Shown: piece after piece, positions 44,401 to 55,873 of the stretch | Position numbering within the stretch: the first letter of the stretch is position 1 | Layout: every line of letters begins with the position of its first letter | Assembly: GCA_941918925.1 (NCBI GenBank) | Contig: OW799237.1 | Coordinates: 13,683,201-13,747,200 of the forward strand | DNA from: Phyto melanocephala | Lineage: Eukaryota; Arthropoda; Insecta; Diptera; Rhinophoridae | Reading direction: 5' to 3' | Length of the DNA stretch: 64,000 nt | Position numbers and translations under genes: made by a program | The notes under the pieces: model-generated | The model's database searches: none | What the model saw: only the letters and a program-made list of their open reading frames with translations | Told to the model about the DNA's origin: nothing

Positions 44401-45886
44401 TTTAAATTAGTGTTATATTTTTGAAAAAAGCTGGTCAAATAAAATAAGCTGTGTGTGTGTGTTAACAAAAGCTCTTTTTATATAAAAGGACCGTGTATCA
44501 CATTGTATTTTAAATATGATAAAATATGGAGGAATCGATCCTACATTTGCAATCTTCAATAACTCTGCTATATAGATCTGACTGAATGTAAGCAATGGCA
44601 AGAGTTATATCAATTATAGGTTCCCGCCTATTGGATTTTAGGCAAACCCATAAAAAAGCAAGATCGAATCGTTTTTATTTGTGACCAATTTTCTTATACC
44701 CCCTAACACCTTTTTTATGAACGTTTTTTTATTTAAAATAAGTGTTTTATGGCGTAACTTGCAATTATAATTTAAAATAAGAAACTGAATAATAGGCAGC
44801 AGAATGGCAAACCTTATCAAAATGAAATCGCAGTCACAGACGGTCAACATTAAACCGCTCATATTTGTAACCCCTTTAGGTCAATTCTAGTATGATAAAA
44901 GTTAATTTTTTGTATATCATAATTAGAATAATAAAATGTATACACATAATGCATACTAAATACAATAACGTCACAACTCAAAATCTTTAAAAATTTAAGG
45001 AGAGAAAAAAACTGTTGATCGTGCAGAAGCAATGCAACAAACAAAGAAATATACACAACGTTATTTTTCAGTCAAAAAAGGTAGTGAAGAGAAATAAATG
45101 TTTGGAGTAGTAAGAGATGTGATTGTGAATGAATTTTTGGAAAAAATCAATTTTGGAAAATTTTAAGTTGTGACGTTATTTTATTTCCGATATGTATGTA
45201 TGTATTTATGTATGTATGTACAGTTCAATTGGTTTTAAAAATTCAAAGAAATTTCCAACATCTTATCTTTGTTTTTTCCTTAAAAAATATTAAAATAAAA
45301 CTTAAAATTATCCAACATAATCCATCTAGTAACGTCACGCCATCGATGGCAAATAAAAAAACCCTCTTACTGACACACATGCTTGATAATAATTCCATGA
45401 AAGATATTACATTCTACTAATGCACACATACATACATTTTAACATACTTGGCTGCTTGTAAACAATGTTAAATAACTGCCAATATGGCTGACTTCCGTTC
45501 TTGCAAACAATCCATTAAACACACTTGCTCATAAGCATTTCTATGACGATGATGACGTTGAGCCCTCGACATTGCCAAGCAAAATGTCGTGTTGGTTCCC
45601 TATATCCTTCAAAGAATTAATGTTGCAGTTTTTAGTTCAACGAAACGTTTGCAACAATCTAAAAATGTAACAGTTGTGACAATAAAAATTAATTTAAATT
45701 TTCTTTAAAAGTTTGGAACAATTAAAATTTAAAAAAAGCAAATAATCTTAAAAGCAACTAGTTCGTAAGCACAAATATATTTATTATGTGCAACGTTATT
45801 AAGAACTACTTAAAGTTTAAAGTTATTAAAAGAAATACATATAAATATTTCCTAAAGCTTCCTTTAAAATTAAATCCCTATAATAA
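44401..45886. other. AT-rich intergenic DNA
   Basis: No gene is recognised. A TGTATGTATG run lies near 45191-45220, and a (TG)n run lies near 44452-44462. Confidence 0.5.
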
Positions 45887-46759
45887 TCTATATAAATAAA
45901 ATTGAAACTCTGTGTGTGTGTGTGTGTGTGTGTTAGCTATAGACTCCGAAACTGTAAAACCGATCGGACTCAAACTATGGCAAGTTGTTGTACACATACC
46001 AGGGAGTGTTTATGGGTGAAAAAAAGTGGGCGGGGCCACGCCCATAAAAAATTAGTTATCATTTTTAGCTACTTGCACTTGACCGATTTTTCTAAAACTT
46101 TGCACACATATCGAGCTTTCATGACTAAATAATTTCGTGACAAGAAAAGGGAGCGGGGCCACGCCCATAAAAAAGTTATAATTTTGAGGTCTTGCACTGG
46201 ACCGATTTTTCTGAAACTTTGCACACATATTGAGCTGTCATGACTATATACTTTCGTGATTAGAAAAGTGGGCAGGGCCACGCCCATAACATAAATTTAT
46301 AATTTTGAGGTACTTGCACTGGGCCGATTTTTTTGAAACCTTGCACACATATTGAGCTATCATGACTTTACAATTTCGTGATTAGAAAAGTAGGCAGTGC
46401 CACACCCATAGAAAATAAGTTATCATTTTTAGCTACTTGCACTAGATCGATTTTTCTGAAACTTTTCACACACATATTGAGTTCTCATGATTATACAATT
46501 TCGTGATTATAAAAGTGGGCAGGACCACGCCTATAAAAAAGTTATAATTTTGAGGTACTTGCTCTGGACCGATTTTTGTGAAACTTTGCTCACATATTGA
46601 GTTGTCATAACCATACAATTTCTTGATTAGGAAAGTGGGCAGTGTTACGTCCATTAAAAAAAATTTAAATTTTTAGCTTTTGCACTTGATATTAAATTTA
46701 AATTCAGAATGCATTTTTATTCATTAAGGGGCGTAGCAACGCGCGCCGGGCTTTTCTAG
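45887..46759 (+). mobile_element. Non-autonomous Helitron-like element with six internal about 122-bp repeats
   Basis: The 5' end is A|TCTATATAAATAAAATTG and the 3' end is GCGCGCCGGGCTTTTCTAG|T, so it has the TC...CTRR termini and A/T insertion site of Helitrons. A small hairpin (GCGTAGCAACGC) lies shortly before CTAG. After a (TG)n run come six tandem units with GGGC(G/A)GGGCCACGCCCAT at about 46036, 46159, 46278, 46400, 46525 and 46645, spaced 119-125 bp. Each unit also holds TTGCACT-GACCGATTTTT and CACACATATTGAGCT. There is no Rep/helicase coding region. A related inverse fragment lies at 26955-27420. Confidence 0.75.
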
Positions 46760-47603
46760 TAATTTCATAAAATACAATTTTCATTCATCTTAAATTTCAA
46801 AAATTCTAATTGACCATGTTTTTTTAGGTTTTCATCAGGGTATTTTTTACTTCTACCATACCCTTTAAAAATCTTCAATTTATTACCATTTCAAGCTTAA
46901 TTTCACTATTGTTTCACGCTTGTGAAATCAAGTTCACAACAACAATGAAAACATGGCAATATTTTTCTGATCATGGCAATTTTCCAAAATAATAATATTT
47001 TTTTCCTTATTCATATCTTACTTTACCTAAATGCAATTTAACTATAATTTCTACAAAGTTCTTCAAAAGCGTCGTTAGCAAAAGGGGGGAAAACAAAACA
47101 AACAAAAAGCAGCACAATAACCTAAGAAATTTAAGGTTAAGTAAAAGGCTTAAGAATTAAACTAAAGTTCAAATAAGTACAATAACAATTACAAAGCCAA
47201 AATGTATGTAGTACAGCGTATAATTAAATTTTTTTTTTATTATTAAAACACATTAATGGAGCCCTAATTTGGCGTTTATAATTTATATAATGGATAATTA
47301 TGGTTTCTTTTTTTTTTACAAAATTACCTTCAAAATGTTTGTGTAAAGATAAATGTTAGCAGATACACACATACGTCGAGCATATGTTCATGTAAGTGTG
47401 CAAGCTTATGAAGTTTATAAAGTACCGAAGGATTGAATAAACGTGCACACATACATATAAAAATGTATTAAACTACACTCACAAAAATTCTTCAGCTTGG
47501 ATATAATTTCAAAAAAAAATCAATTTTAATAAAAAATCTTTTTTAATAACAAATAAAGACGCTTCTGAAAGTTTACCACGTCTGCCGTAAAATAAGCGCT
47601 ATA
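46760..47603. other. AT-rich intergenic DNA
   Basis: No gene or repeat is recognised. Confidence 0.5.
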
Positions 47604-47985
47604 CAAAAAAACCTCTGTAGTCCGGACACTTGCTAATCCGGACTATCTAGTACCCCGGACAGTTAAATATTTCGGACAGTTTGAAAATTTTACCTCTGTA
47701 ATCCGAGCATTACTTTGTTTTGTGTTTGTTATATTGAGGAAAACCAAGACTCCGATAATTCTTTAGAGGAAACTCAGAAAGTTCATGATAATGTCTCAAA
47801 TAAGTAAGCTGTTGATCTGTTTGTAAGAGCAATTTTATGGGCCCAGCAAACAAATGCGAATGATAAGAAAATATTATTTTTAAATGAAGTTTAAGGCCTG
47901 TAACATTTTTTTTCTGTAGTCCGGACAATCCAGTAATGCGGATGAGGGGTTGAACTATATCTGTTCGGATTAGGGAGGTTATACT
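47604..47985 (+). mobile_element. pogo/Tigger-like element remnant
   Basis: The left end contains AACCTCTGTAGTCCGGACA and the reverse complement of the right end reads CAGTATAACCTCCCTAATCC, the CAGT-AACCTC...CGGAC style of pogo-like TIRs. GTCCGGAC-type motifs recur inside. Between them the plus strand reads NSLEETQKVHDNVSNK, a stop, then AVDLFVRAILWAQQTNANDK and KILFLNEV, which resembles the C-terminal tail of pogo/jerky-like transposases. It is an internally deleted, non-autonomous copy of about 380 bp. Confidence 0.55.
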
Positions 47986-48703
47986 GAACTTCCAGCTTTG
48001 TACTAATAAATACTTTTACTTTCTAAAATATAAAGCTAACATTTTGGGATGGAAGAATTATTTGGCAGAACCATAGATCATAAAGCCATACAAATTACGG
48101 CAATTGCCTCCTCGACTAACTGCTAATCGACCTTTGTATAGGAAGCTAGAATTCCCGAATTCGACTCCCTTTATGTATATTTGTTTGATCACAATTTAAT
48201 ATCAGCAAGCAAATGTTTATTTTTGGTTGTTCAATAAAACTGTTTAAGTATCCCAGCAAAAAAAGAAAACTGTCGACGAAGATTTTAGCACTAGCATGTC
48301 ATTGGAGTTCATGTGTTTACATGAATATATTAATGAACTGCACTCCGTTCTAATAAATGCTTAGAACTCCTTCATATTTGTTGAAAAGCATCCAATGTTT
48401 CATTAGTTTATTTTGTTTGTTAACATGAATAGTTAAAGAAATTTTGCAAGATGTTGCATTATTTGTTAAGCACACTAGGACGTCTTATTTTGCATTTAAG
48501 GAATCATTCAGACTGAATGCTTTTACACTATTGATTTAAAAGTTTTGAAAATGTAATTCACTTTGCACTGCTTCCAATTTGTTTGCTGGGTATGTACTGA
48601 GCATTATATGCGCTAATGGTTTTATTATTTTTTAGAAATTGTTCTTTTTCGTATGTTCGAACTTTGCTTAATTGTTTTTGTGTTCATTTGTCTTAATGTC
48701 TAT
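47986..48703. other. AT-rich intergenic DNA
   Basis: No gene is seen. The last eight bases (48696-48703) are the left target duplication of the next element. Confidence 0.5.
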
Positions 48704-49264
48704 CAGTGTTGCCGTTTTCACTGCGATCGCAGTTTTTCACTGCGATTTGCCCGTCGTCACTGCGTAACTGCGTTTTTTTTAATATCACTGCGTTTTTCAG
48801 TTTTTGGTAGTTTTCCTCATTTTTGATCAACAACGCCTTAACATGATTTACCTCAAACGTGTTTAACACGTAAGTCTGTAAAGGCTATAACACAACGAGA
48901 TAAAATTGTGACCCTGTTAAAAATATAGCAGCTAGATGGCAACATTTTCTGCTGTTACGTTACATTGCAGTTGACTGATTAGGTCTTGAATTAAAATGTC
49001 AAAAATCACGTTAGAAAAACATAAACAAACTATTTCGTGAAAAAAATATTTGCTTTTCAGTCCATTTAATTAATTTTTATATTGTTTCGAAATGAATGGG
49101 TAAGTTGGCGTTTAAAAAAGGGCAAAAAAAATGTGAAAAAAGAGGAAGAAATGTCCTTTTTTTTGTCCAAACGAAAACGATGTTATTTTATTTCTCGTCA
49201 CTGCGCTCAACTGCGTTTTTTTGTCGAATTCACTGCGAAAAAAAGTTGGTAGGCGGCAACACTG
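48704..49264. mobile_element. 561-bp hAT-like MITE with CACTGCG subterminal motifs and perfect 8-bp target duplication
   Basis: The ends are CAGTGTTGCCG and CGGCAACACTG, flanked by ATGTCTAT on both sides (48696-48703 and 49265-49272), a perfect 8-bp duplication as hAT transposases make. Within about 100 bp of each end the motif (C)ACTGCG recurs: at least five times on the left and at least three on the right. Such subterminal arrays are binding sites in hAT elements such as Ac. The middle contains a short basic frame (near 49096-49180) with no recognisable domain. It is non-autonomous. Confidence 0.85.
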
Positions 49265-49766
49265 ATGTCTATGAACACATATGGTCGTTCGTGTTCATAT
49301 TTCTGATCATACTTGTTTGCTAGTGCTAAGTTCGAACTTTGCTGAACTGTTACTTGTAATCTCCCGTCTTCAAGTTTATGTACTTATGTGATAGTTCGTG
49401 CACATATTTATGATCATATTTGTGTTTAGTGTGCATACTTGTCCACGCGTCGGTACTTGTTGGCAATAGAAAAATGAAGTGAGCGTCCTCAAACACAGTT
49501 TTTCTGTGTTCATTCAGACTCTTTGTATAGTCATATGCTCACTTGGCATACTGTATGTTCAGAGCAAGTCTCACCAAGTGAACAATAAGCCCAACTCAAT
49601 TAAAAGTTTAACATTTAAGGTCAAAAAACCAGTCCTCAATTTAATTATTTAAGGATTTCCAGTCCGAAGTTCTAAGGTATTCCAAGTTTGGCAGATTTTC
49701 GACATTAAAGTACTTATATCTAATAAAAAGTGTGTTCGTTTTTTTATCGACAGCAGAATTTTACTA
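49265..49766. other. AT-rich intergenic DNA
   Basis: No gene is recognised beyond the right 8-bp duplication at its start and a TA (49765-49766) before the next element. Confidence 0.5.
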
Positions 49767-50688
49767 AAGGGTGTTTTTTTAAGCCCGATAGAACTTGAAA
49801 CTGTAAAAAATAACACAAAAAATTAAATTGTAATCAAAATTTTTTTTTTATTCGAAAGATCAATACGTGACATTAACATTTGAAAATGATTTCGGGCATA
49901 TGGGCACCGCGGCTGTTCTTGACGAAGCGCATTCTGGACATCCAATTTTGGGCCACTTTTTCGAGCACTGCTGGCCGTATGTCACGAATAACACGAACAA
50001 TGCTGGCCTCCAAGGCGTCAATTGTTGCTGGTTTATCAGCATAAACCAGTGACTTCACGTAGCCCCACAGGAAATAATCGAGAGGTGTCAAATCGCACGA
50101 CCTTGGAGGCCAATTGACAGGGCCATTTCTCGAAATCAACTTATCGCCAAATTTTGATTTCAATAAGTCGATGGTTGCGTTCGCCGTATGGCACGTAGCG
50201 CCATCCTGTTGAAACCACATCTCCTCCGGATCAATGTCATCCATATTTTCAAACAATAAATCATTGATCATGGTGCGGTAACGATCTCCATTGACCGTAA
50301 CGCGAGCTCCGGCCTCATTTTTGAAGAAATAAGGTCCGATGATGCCACCAGCGTGAAAACCGCACCAAACGGTGCATTTTTCTGGATGTAATGGAGTCTG
50401 TAGGGTATCTTGTGGATTGGTCTCGCTCCATATGCGGCAATTTTGCTTATTAACAAACCCGTTAAGCCAAAAATGCGTCTCATCGCTGAACACAATTTTG
50501 CGATAAAATTGGACGTCCAGAATGCGCTTCGTCAAGAACAGCCGCGGTGCCCATATGCCCGAAATCATTTTCAAATGTTAATGTCACGTATTGATCTTTC
50601 GAATAAAAAAAAAATTTTTGATTACAATTTAATTTTTTGTGTTATTTTTTACAATTTCAAGTTCTATCGGGCTTAAAAAAACACCCTT
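49767..50688 (-). mobile_element. Tc1/mariner-type element with mirror-image 183-bp ends
   Basis: The element is bounded by AAGGGTGTTTTTTTAAGCCC and its inverse, with TA on both sides (49765-49766 and 50689-50690). The inverted similarity does not stop at a short TIR: 49767-49949 and 50506-50688 are inverse copies over about 183 bp with only a few mismatches. Both copies encode the C-terminal end of the transposase and the stop codon. The element's 5' end, with the N-terminal DNA-binding domain, has therefore been replaced by an inverted copy of its 3' end. It has two matched transposase-end sequences and may still be mobilised by a complete relative. Confidence 0.85.
49873..50574 (-). CDS. 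Tc1/mariner-type transposase catalytic core (N-terminal domain missing)
   Basis: A 233-codon frame. From about residue 21 it is a good DDE/D transposase core: D31 in VFSDETHFWLNG, KCTVWCGFHAGGIIGPYFF, VNGDRYRTMI, D124 in MWFQQDGATCHTA, and D161 in NWPPRSCDLTPLDYFLWGY, giving 36 residues between the last two by hand count. It ends SRGAHMPEIIFKC. The first 20 residues are the antisense reading of the duplicated 3' end, not transposase. Full-length relatives are about 340 residues with an N-terminal helix-turn-helix region, which is absent. It would thus lack the ability to bind its own TIR. The core itself has no stop. Confidence 0.8.
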   Translation of the reverse strand: MKMISGIWAPRLFLTKRILDVQFYRKIVFSDETHFWLNGFVNKQNCRIWSETNPQDTLQTPLHPEKCTVWCGFHAGGIIGPYFFKNEAGARVTVNGDRYRTMINDLLFENMDDIDPEEMWFQQDGATCHTANATIDLLKSKFGDKLISRNGPVNWPPRSCDLTPLDYFLWGYVKSLVYADKPATIDALEASIVRVIRDIRPAVLEKVAQNWMSRMRFVKNSRGAHMPEIIFKC

Positions 50689-51168
50689 TATTTTCTGATG
50701 AGTTTGTTTATCGCCTAAACCTTAAGTTGATTTTTAAGTCCTCGAAAAGGTTAAGCATTTTTCAAAGTGTTGATGTTCAAAGATGATTTAATTTTTAATA
50801 ACCCGTTGGCTTCTTTGTCTCTCAGTATAAAATAATAACCTGTTACCAATATTATCTTTCACAATATAGACTTTCACAATCTTCGTAAGAGCTTATCTCA
50901 GTCTCGCCCTAAAGGGTATTTTGAGATTCAACTTTTTCATTTGCTAGGTCCTAGGATATAATTAACAGTCCGTGAAGATACAAAGCAGAGCTTCATTATT
51001 AATTTAGTTCATCCTTTTAATGGCCTCTGTTAATGTCATAATTTCAGCCTGTGAAATAGTACGAGTATTATGATCAGGGAGACGAAAATATTTAACTATG
51101 TTTCGGTCTATGCCTAGGACCCCACTTCCAGTTCAGTCAACAAATAAGCAAACAAAATTTTTAAATCT
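50689..51168. other. AT-rich intergenic DNA
   Basis: No gene or element is recognised. Confidence 0.5.
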
Positions 51169-51440
51169 AATATATAAAATTCTCGTATCGTGGTGTTTGT
51201 GATTAAACTCCTCCGAAATGATCGACTGATTTTCATGAAATTTTGTGTGCATATCGGGTAGGTCTGAGAATCGGTAAACATTTATTTTTAATACTACACA
51301 ACGCCACTCCTTTTGTCACGCCACCTCAGGTAGGTCAGACTGCTGAACTGAACTAAGACTCTGATATGAATAATAAGATACTTTTTATTACCACGCCTAC
51401 TTTAACGCCCACTTTTCAATTATATTGAATTGTAAAAAAA
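51169..51440 (+). repeat. Possible Helitron-like 5' end fragment
   Basis: The sequence TCTAATATATAAAATTCTCG followed by GTGGTGTTTGT, ACTCCTCCGAAATGATCGAC, TGATTTTCATGAAATTTTGT and GTGCATATCGGGTAGGTCTG matches a widespread insect interspersed repeat I remember, whose TC start and TATATAAAATTCTCGTG opening are typical of Helitron-like 5' ends. The 3' end (hairpin and CTRR) is not found, so it is a fragment. GCCACGCCxACTTTAACGCCC follows. Confidence 0.45.
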
Positions 51441-52800
51441 TAATTTTTAATGTAAGAAAACTGGTCTCATACTCATATATAAGGAGAACTTATTCATTCA
51501 CTATTATTATAAAAAAAATTCATTGAAACCCAAAATTTTCAATAATCTTTTTATTTATTTTTTTTTTAATTCTATAACGTTCGAAATACCAACAGTTTTT
51601 TTTTTATTTTTAAATTTCTTTAAGTGTACAGCAGTAGAGGAAGTTCTCATTATCGTCCTTCGCGTGTAGATAATAATTTACATACAGTTATTATTTATAC
51701 GTTATCCCCCTCTGACGGTTTCTTTTCATTATACGCTCAATCACACACACACAAAAGCTACCATACAAATAAATATGTATGTACTGCTGCAAGTGAGCAC
51801 ATGCAAACACATTTGTTTATTGATACGTGTTTGTATGTGCCATTAAACTAATGTACACAATTGCTAACAAACACTCATATAGAAGTTTGTGTAAACTCAC
51901 AAACACACACACACATTATATTTTATTGTATTTTTATTTATTTGCCGATAGTTTTGTTTTCACAACTGTTGTTGTTGTTGTTATTGCAGTGTGGCATAAG
52001 AAATCCTTAAAAAATACTTTAATTTACATACATGTACCGTCAAGCGCTTATTTTTTATTGTGTATTTGCTGTGCTGGTGTATTACGACCACATTTTTCAA
52101 ATTTGTGTGCGTGTTAAATGATTTTTTCGTCATTTGTCGCAAAAAGAAAGAAGAAGGAAGAAGAAAATATAACGTGTGTATTTAATATGTATTTTAACAT
52201 GTGTTAAGTATATATTTTTATATAAATTATTTAAATTAGACAAACCATATTAAGTCAAACGCACAAATACTCAAACAATTAAATTTGTTGCGTTCACCTG
52301 TACGTATACTTAACATGCTTAAGAACAATAATAATAATAAAATAATTATACATACACCCTTGAAGCAAACAACAAGACAGGAACTATTTTTTAAACTTTT
52401 TTTTTTTTTTGTTACTAAAATTAGTTATTTTTTTTATCTAGACAATTAACCCAATTTCATTTTTTTATTTTTTTTATTTTGTTTGCCCGGACAAGTAATT
52501 TTCCTGTCACCAGAAATTTATGTTCCCTTTTCATTCGACTCTCAAGAGATTTGCTGTATCAATACCATTTATAGTTTCTTTTTGGTTTTATCAAACATCC
52601 CTTTTGTTGGTATTTTTATTTAAAGAATTTACAAATCGCTTGGTGGGCTCCATATACAATAACAACAAATACAAAAACAATACAAAAGTTTACAATTTAT
52701 AGGCATTTAGACAACACTTTATCTTTGGAGATAAATTTTGTTGAAGTTTAACTTATTTTGCATGCGATATGACGACGTTAATATAAAGACATAAACCTTT
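51441..52800. other. AT-rich intergenic DNA
   Basis: No gene is supported. Simple repeats include (CA)n near 51742-51754 and 51899-51916, GTTGTTGTTG near 51967-51980, and GAAGAAGGAAGAAG near 52146-52164. Confidence 0.5.
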
Positions 52801-53220
52801 ATACCCTGTAGGGAATGTCTATAGAAACAGTACTCGTTCACTACAGACTCTGTCACCAGTACGGCTGACCAATTATAGCCCCGGACAATGTTCTTTGCTA
52901 TAGATATTAAACATGTATTTGTCATTGAAAGTCCACAAGTGGCATTAGAGCTTTTGACTATGTAGTTCTTATGGGGTCATATGACGTCATTGGAACTAGG
53001 TATTCAGTAGTTCATTTTTGCAAATCTAGTTTACGCTTTTGGTACTTTTTACCTTATTGAATTAAAATATTAATTTTACATGTAAAAGAAAACTACTGTG
53101 TATTTAGTTTATTTTTTTTTTTAAATGTAAAAAGTGTAGACGTTTTAACGACAATATCACCAAAATAGTCAACAAATCTGGTGACATAGAGACACTTTAC
53201 CCCAAGCTTCCTACAGGGTA
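52801..53220. mobile_element. Candidate 420-bp TIR element (TACCCTGTAGG ends)
   Basis: The left end TATACCCTGTAGGGAATG and the reverse complement of the right end GTACCCTGTAGGAAGCTTG share an 11-12 bp inverted repeat. GACTCTGTCACCAG on the left and CTGGTGACATAGAGAC on the right add internal inverted similarity. The interior has no convincing ORF. The target duplication is unclear (possibly TA). It is probably a MITE. Confidence 0.45.
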
Positions 53221-53269
53221 CATGCATACACAAATACATACATATATAAGACGGCATCAGATTTAGATA

Positions 53270-54271
53270 AAGCCAGGACAGTAAAAAATACTAGTATTAC
53301 TGTCGTGAAATAATGGTTCATTTTAATGGGTCTATCACTGGCTGATCATAAATGGGAAGTTATGGTTATATCCAACCGAGGAGTTTGGGAATATGTGAAT
53401 ATAAATATTGGACACTGCGAAATCACTTCAAAGGACTCTTTAAGTAACTAGGCATGATTGTATATAGTAAACGATCTTTTAAAAGCCATATTAATTACTT
53501 CAACATCGTTGCAAAAGCAAGTAAATTGCTGTATCCTTTAACAGGATAATGCCAAACACAAGAAACCATAAATATCATAGAAAGAAGATTCTGGCAAAAT
53601 TTTTTAAAAGTATCATATTACAATACTGTCGCACATATTTGGGCCGAGTGTACAAAGTTTAAGTCATACTGTGGTAAACTAAACTCTTTAAGTAACTAGG
53701 CATGATTGTATATAGTAAACGATCTTTTAAAAGCCATATTAATTACTTCAACATCGTTGCAAAAGCAAGTAAATTGCTGTATCCTTTAACAGGATAATGC
53801 CAAACACAAGAAACCATAAATATCATAGAAAGAAGATTCTGGCAAAATTTTTTAAAAGTATCATATTATAATACTGTCGCACATATTTGGGCCGAGTGTA
53901 CAAAGTTTAAGTCATACTGTGGTAAACTAAGTATATGAACTGAATGCACTGATAATATGCTGCTCTTACAGAGCAGTATCGCAGGAAGCTGCGTTATTCA
54001 TATTAAGAATGATATCACCGAATGTACAAAGTTTAAGTCATACTGTGGTAAACTAAACTCAGTATATGAACTGACTGCACTGAGAATATGCTGCTCTTAC
54101 AGAGCAGTATCGCAGAAAGCTACGTTATTCATATTAAGAATGATATCACCAAACCTGCTGGCAAAGAAAATATTGCTTAATCACAGTGACAGAGGTATAA
54201 AAGAGAAGGCTAGTTCAAGGACAATAGAAATCTTATTAGGGAGATGTTCTTCTAACCCAAAAGGAAGATAG
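53270..54271 (+). pseudogene. R1-like non-LTR reverse transcriptase relic with internal tandem duplications
   Basis: The plus strand reads PLADHKWEVMVISNRGVWEY near 53330-53395, ITSKDSL, LGMIVYSKRSFKSHINYFN and VAKASKLLYPLTG, then RRFWQNFLKVSYYNTVAHIW and KFKSYCGKLNSVYELTALRI, then SYRAVSQKATLFILRMISPN and LLAKK. This is the order of the post-catalytic region of R1-clade elements, where the family has KTE-VLISSRR, YLGVMID, SKR...LMPN, YGAPVWA and ALRVxSAYRTVS. A 248-bp segment is duplicated in tandem (53435-53682 and 53683-53930) and a 125-131-bp segment again (about 53893-54017 and 54018-54149). With stops in every frame it is dead. The 104-codon frame 53957-54271 is its longest open piece. 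Confidence 0.75.
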
Positions 54272-54922
54272 AGGAATAAACCCTTATCTGATATATATAT
54301 ATATAGCCACCCATACCCAATGTGCTGAATGCGTATGAATAAATATACATAAAAACATGCATAATTAATTGTATGTATTTATTTCTGCATGTCTGTCTAT
54401 AAAATGTATGTGTGTATATGTTAATACAAGACATGACGTATTGTGAAACAAGCAAATTATACGTTTCCATAAATTCTAGGCGCCAATATAAACTTACGCA
54501 AACATACAAACACAAACACACTCACACTCACACATGGCATACTCTAAAATAACATACAACTTCTTAGAAAAAGGAAAGAAACATTGAAAGAAAAAGAAAA
54601 ATTTTAAAAATTAGAGAACAAAATTGTGCTAAAAAAATTTATATTTCAAATGTTAACCAAGTGGCCAAAACAGCCAGCGGTAAAAAGAAAGGATAAGGGA
54701 GCCTTATAAGACCTTATTTATCAGACACAATGACTCCATTGCATACACATTCATTATTTACACGTGTTGGGAAGACGTTCTAATAAAGGCCTTTTTAAAC
54801 CACTTTGTTTAAGGACTTGTTAAAGGACTTTCTGATTTTAATATTTTTAAAAAATTTTTGGTTTTTTTTTCGAATTTCTGTAATCTTTTAAAAAAAATTT
54901 TTTTTTAATTTGATTCTTAATG
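54272..54922. other. AT-rich intergenic DNA
   Basis: A (TA)n run lies near 54291-54305 and ACACTCACACTCACAC near 54517-54534. No gene is recognised. Confidence 0.5.
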
Positions 54923-55725
54923 TTTTTATACCCTTCACACAGTGAAAAAGGGTATATATAGGTTTGTCATTTCGTGTGAAATTTCTACAATTTTGATTTT
55001 CGACCCCATAAAGTATATATTTTCTGAAAGCTTATGAATAGGGGAGTCGATTAAGCCCTGTCAGTCTGTCAGTCTGTCCGTCTGACCGTCTGTCCGTGTG
55101 TATGTTGAAATCAACTTTTTGAAGCCCCCGACATCGCTTGGACTCGGGTGAGGTATTAAAATATCAGAAATATTCGGGAGTAGGTCGGTATGGAAAATCA
55201 GAAACATCGGTACATAAACAACTGAGATATGAGCAAAAACCCACGACCACCTCGATTTTTTTTTCACAAAAACAACATTACAACAACAACATACATACAT
55301 ACAAACGTGTATACTGGTTAGAGAAAACGTGGCATCGAATCCCAGCTGAGCCAAAAAAAAATTTTTTTATTTTTTTTTTAATTTTTTTTTTTATTTTTTA
55401 TTTAATATATTATTTATATTTTTATTTTTATTTTTTTTTAATTTTTTTTTTAATATTTTTTTTTATTTTTTTTGTTTTATATTTATTATATATATTTTAA
55501 TTATTTTTAAAAATTTTTTTTTTAATATTTTTTTAAAATTTTTTTTTTTAACATACATACGTAAATTTATAATTTTACAATGGGATGTTTTTATATATGT
55601 ATGTTTTTTATATGTATGTACGTATATCATATGGAATGGTGATACAAACTACTGTTATTGCATGACTACACGTTGTGAAGGGTATATGAGATTCGGCACG
55701 GCCGAATATAGCGCTCTTACTTGTT
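54923..55725 (-). repeat. Family A interspersed repeat, full-length inverted copy
   Basis: It starts TTTTTATACCCTTCACACAG, passes through TTTCGACCCCATAAAGTATA, GTCAGTCTGTCAGTCTGTCC, TTGAAATCAACTTTTTGAAG, CCCACGACCACCTCGATTTT, GTGGCATCGAATCCCAGCTG and a T-rich core, and ends GGCACGGCCGAATATAGCGC and TTACTTGTT. A 97-codon frame on its minus strand parallels the frames at 5525, 21189 and 29377. It is probably a by-product of the repeat and not a gene, since the frame is lost in the truncated and CACAGGTG-type copies. Confidence 0.85.
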
Positions 55726-55873
55726 TAAGTTAAAAACTATTAAAATCGTTCTTTAGATGCTTTAAACGCGACTAAATGAATTTTTATTTGCAACGATATT
55801 TTTCTTTAATTTTCTTCGAATCCCTTTAATTTTCTATGGTTTTAGCAGTGGTTTCGAATATTTTCTAGTTGTT
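55726..55873. other. AT-rich spacer
   Basis: Nothing recognised. Confidence 0.5.

Noticed and set aside
46069..46654. Minus-strand frames at 46069-46287 and 46466-46654
   Set aside because: They are chance readings of the 122-bp tandem units inside the Helitron-like element; the two frames are similar only because the units are.
50410..50676. 88-codon plus-strand frame at 50410-50676 and frames at 49867-50052 and 50268-50495
   Set aside because: They overlap the mariner transposase core in other frames or lie in its duplicated end; only the short C-terminal peptide in the right arm has a transposase origin.
53957..54271. A 104-codon gene
   Set aside because: Its residues match the C-terminal region of R1-like reverse transcriptases and it sits in a stop-filled, duplicated relic.
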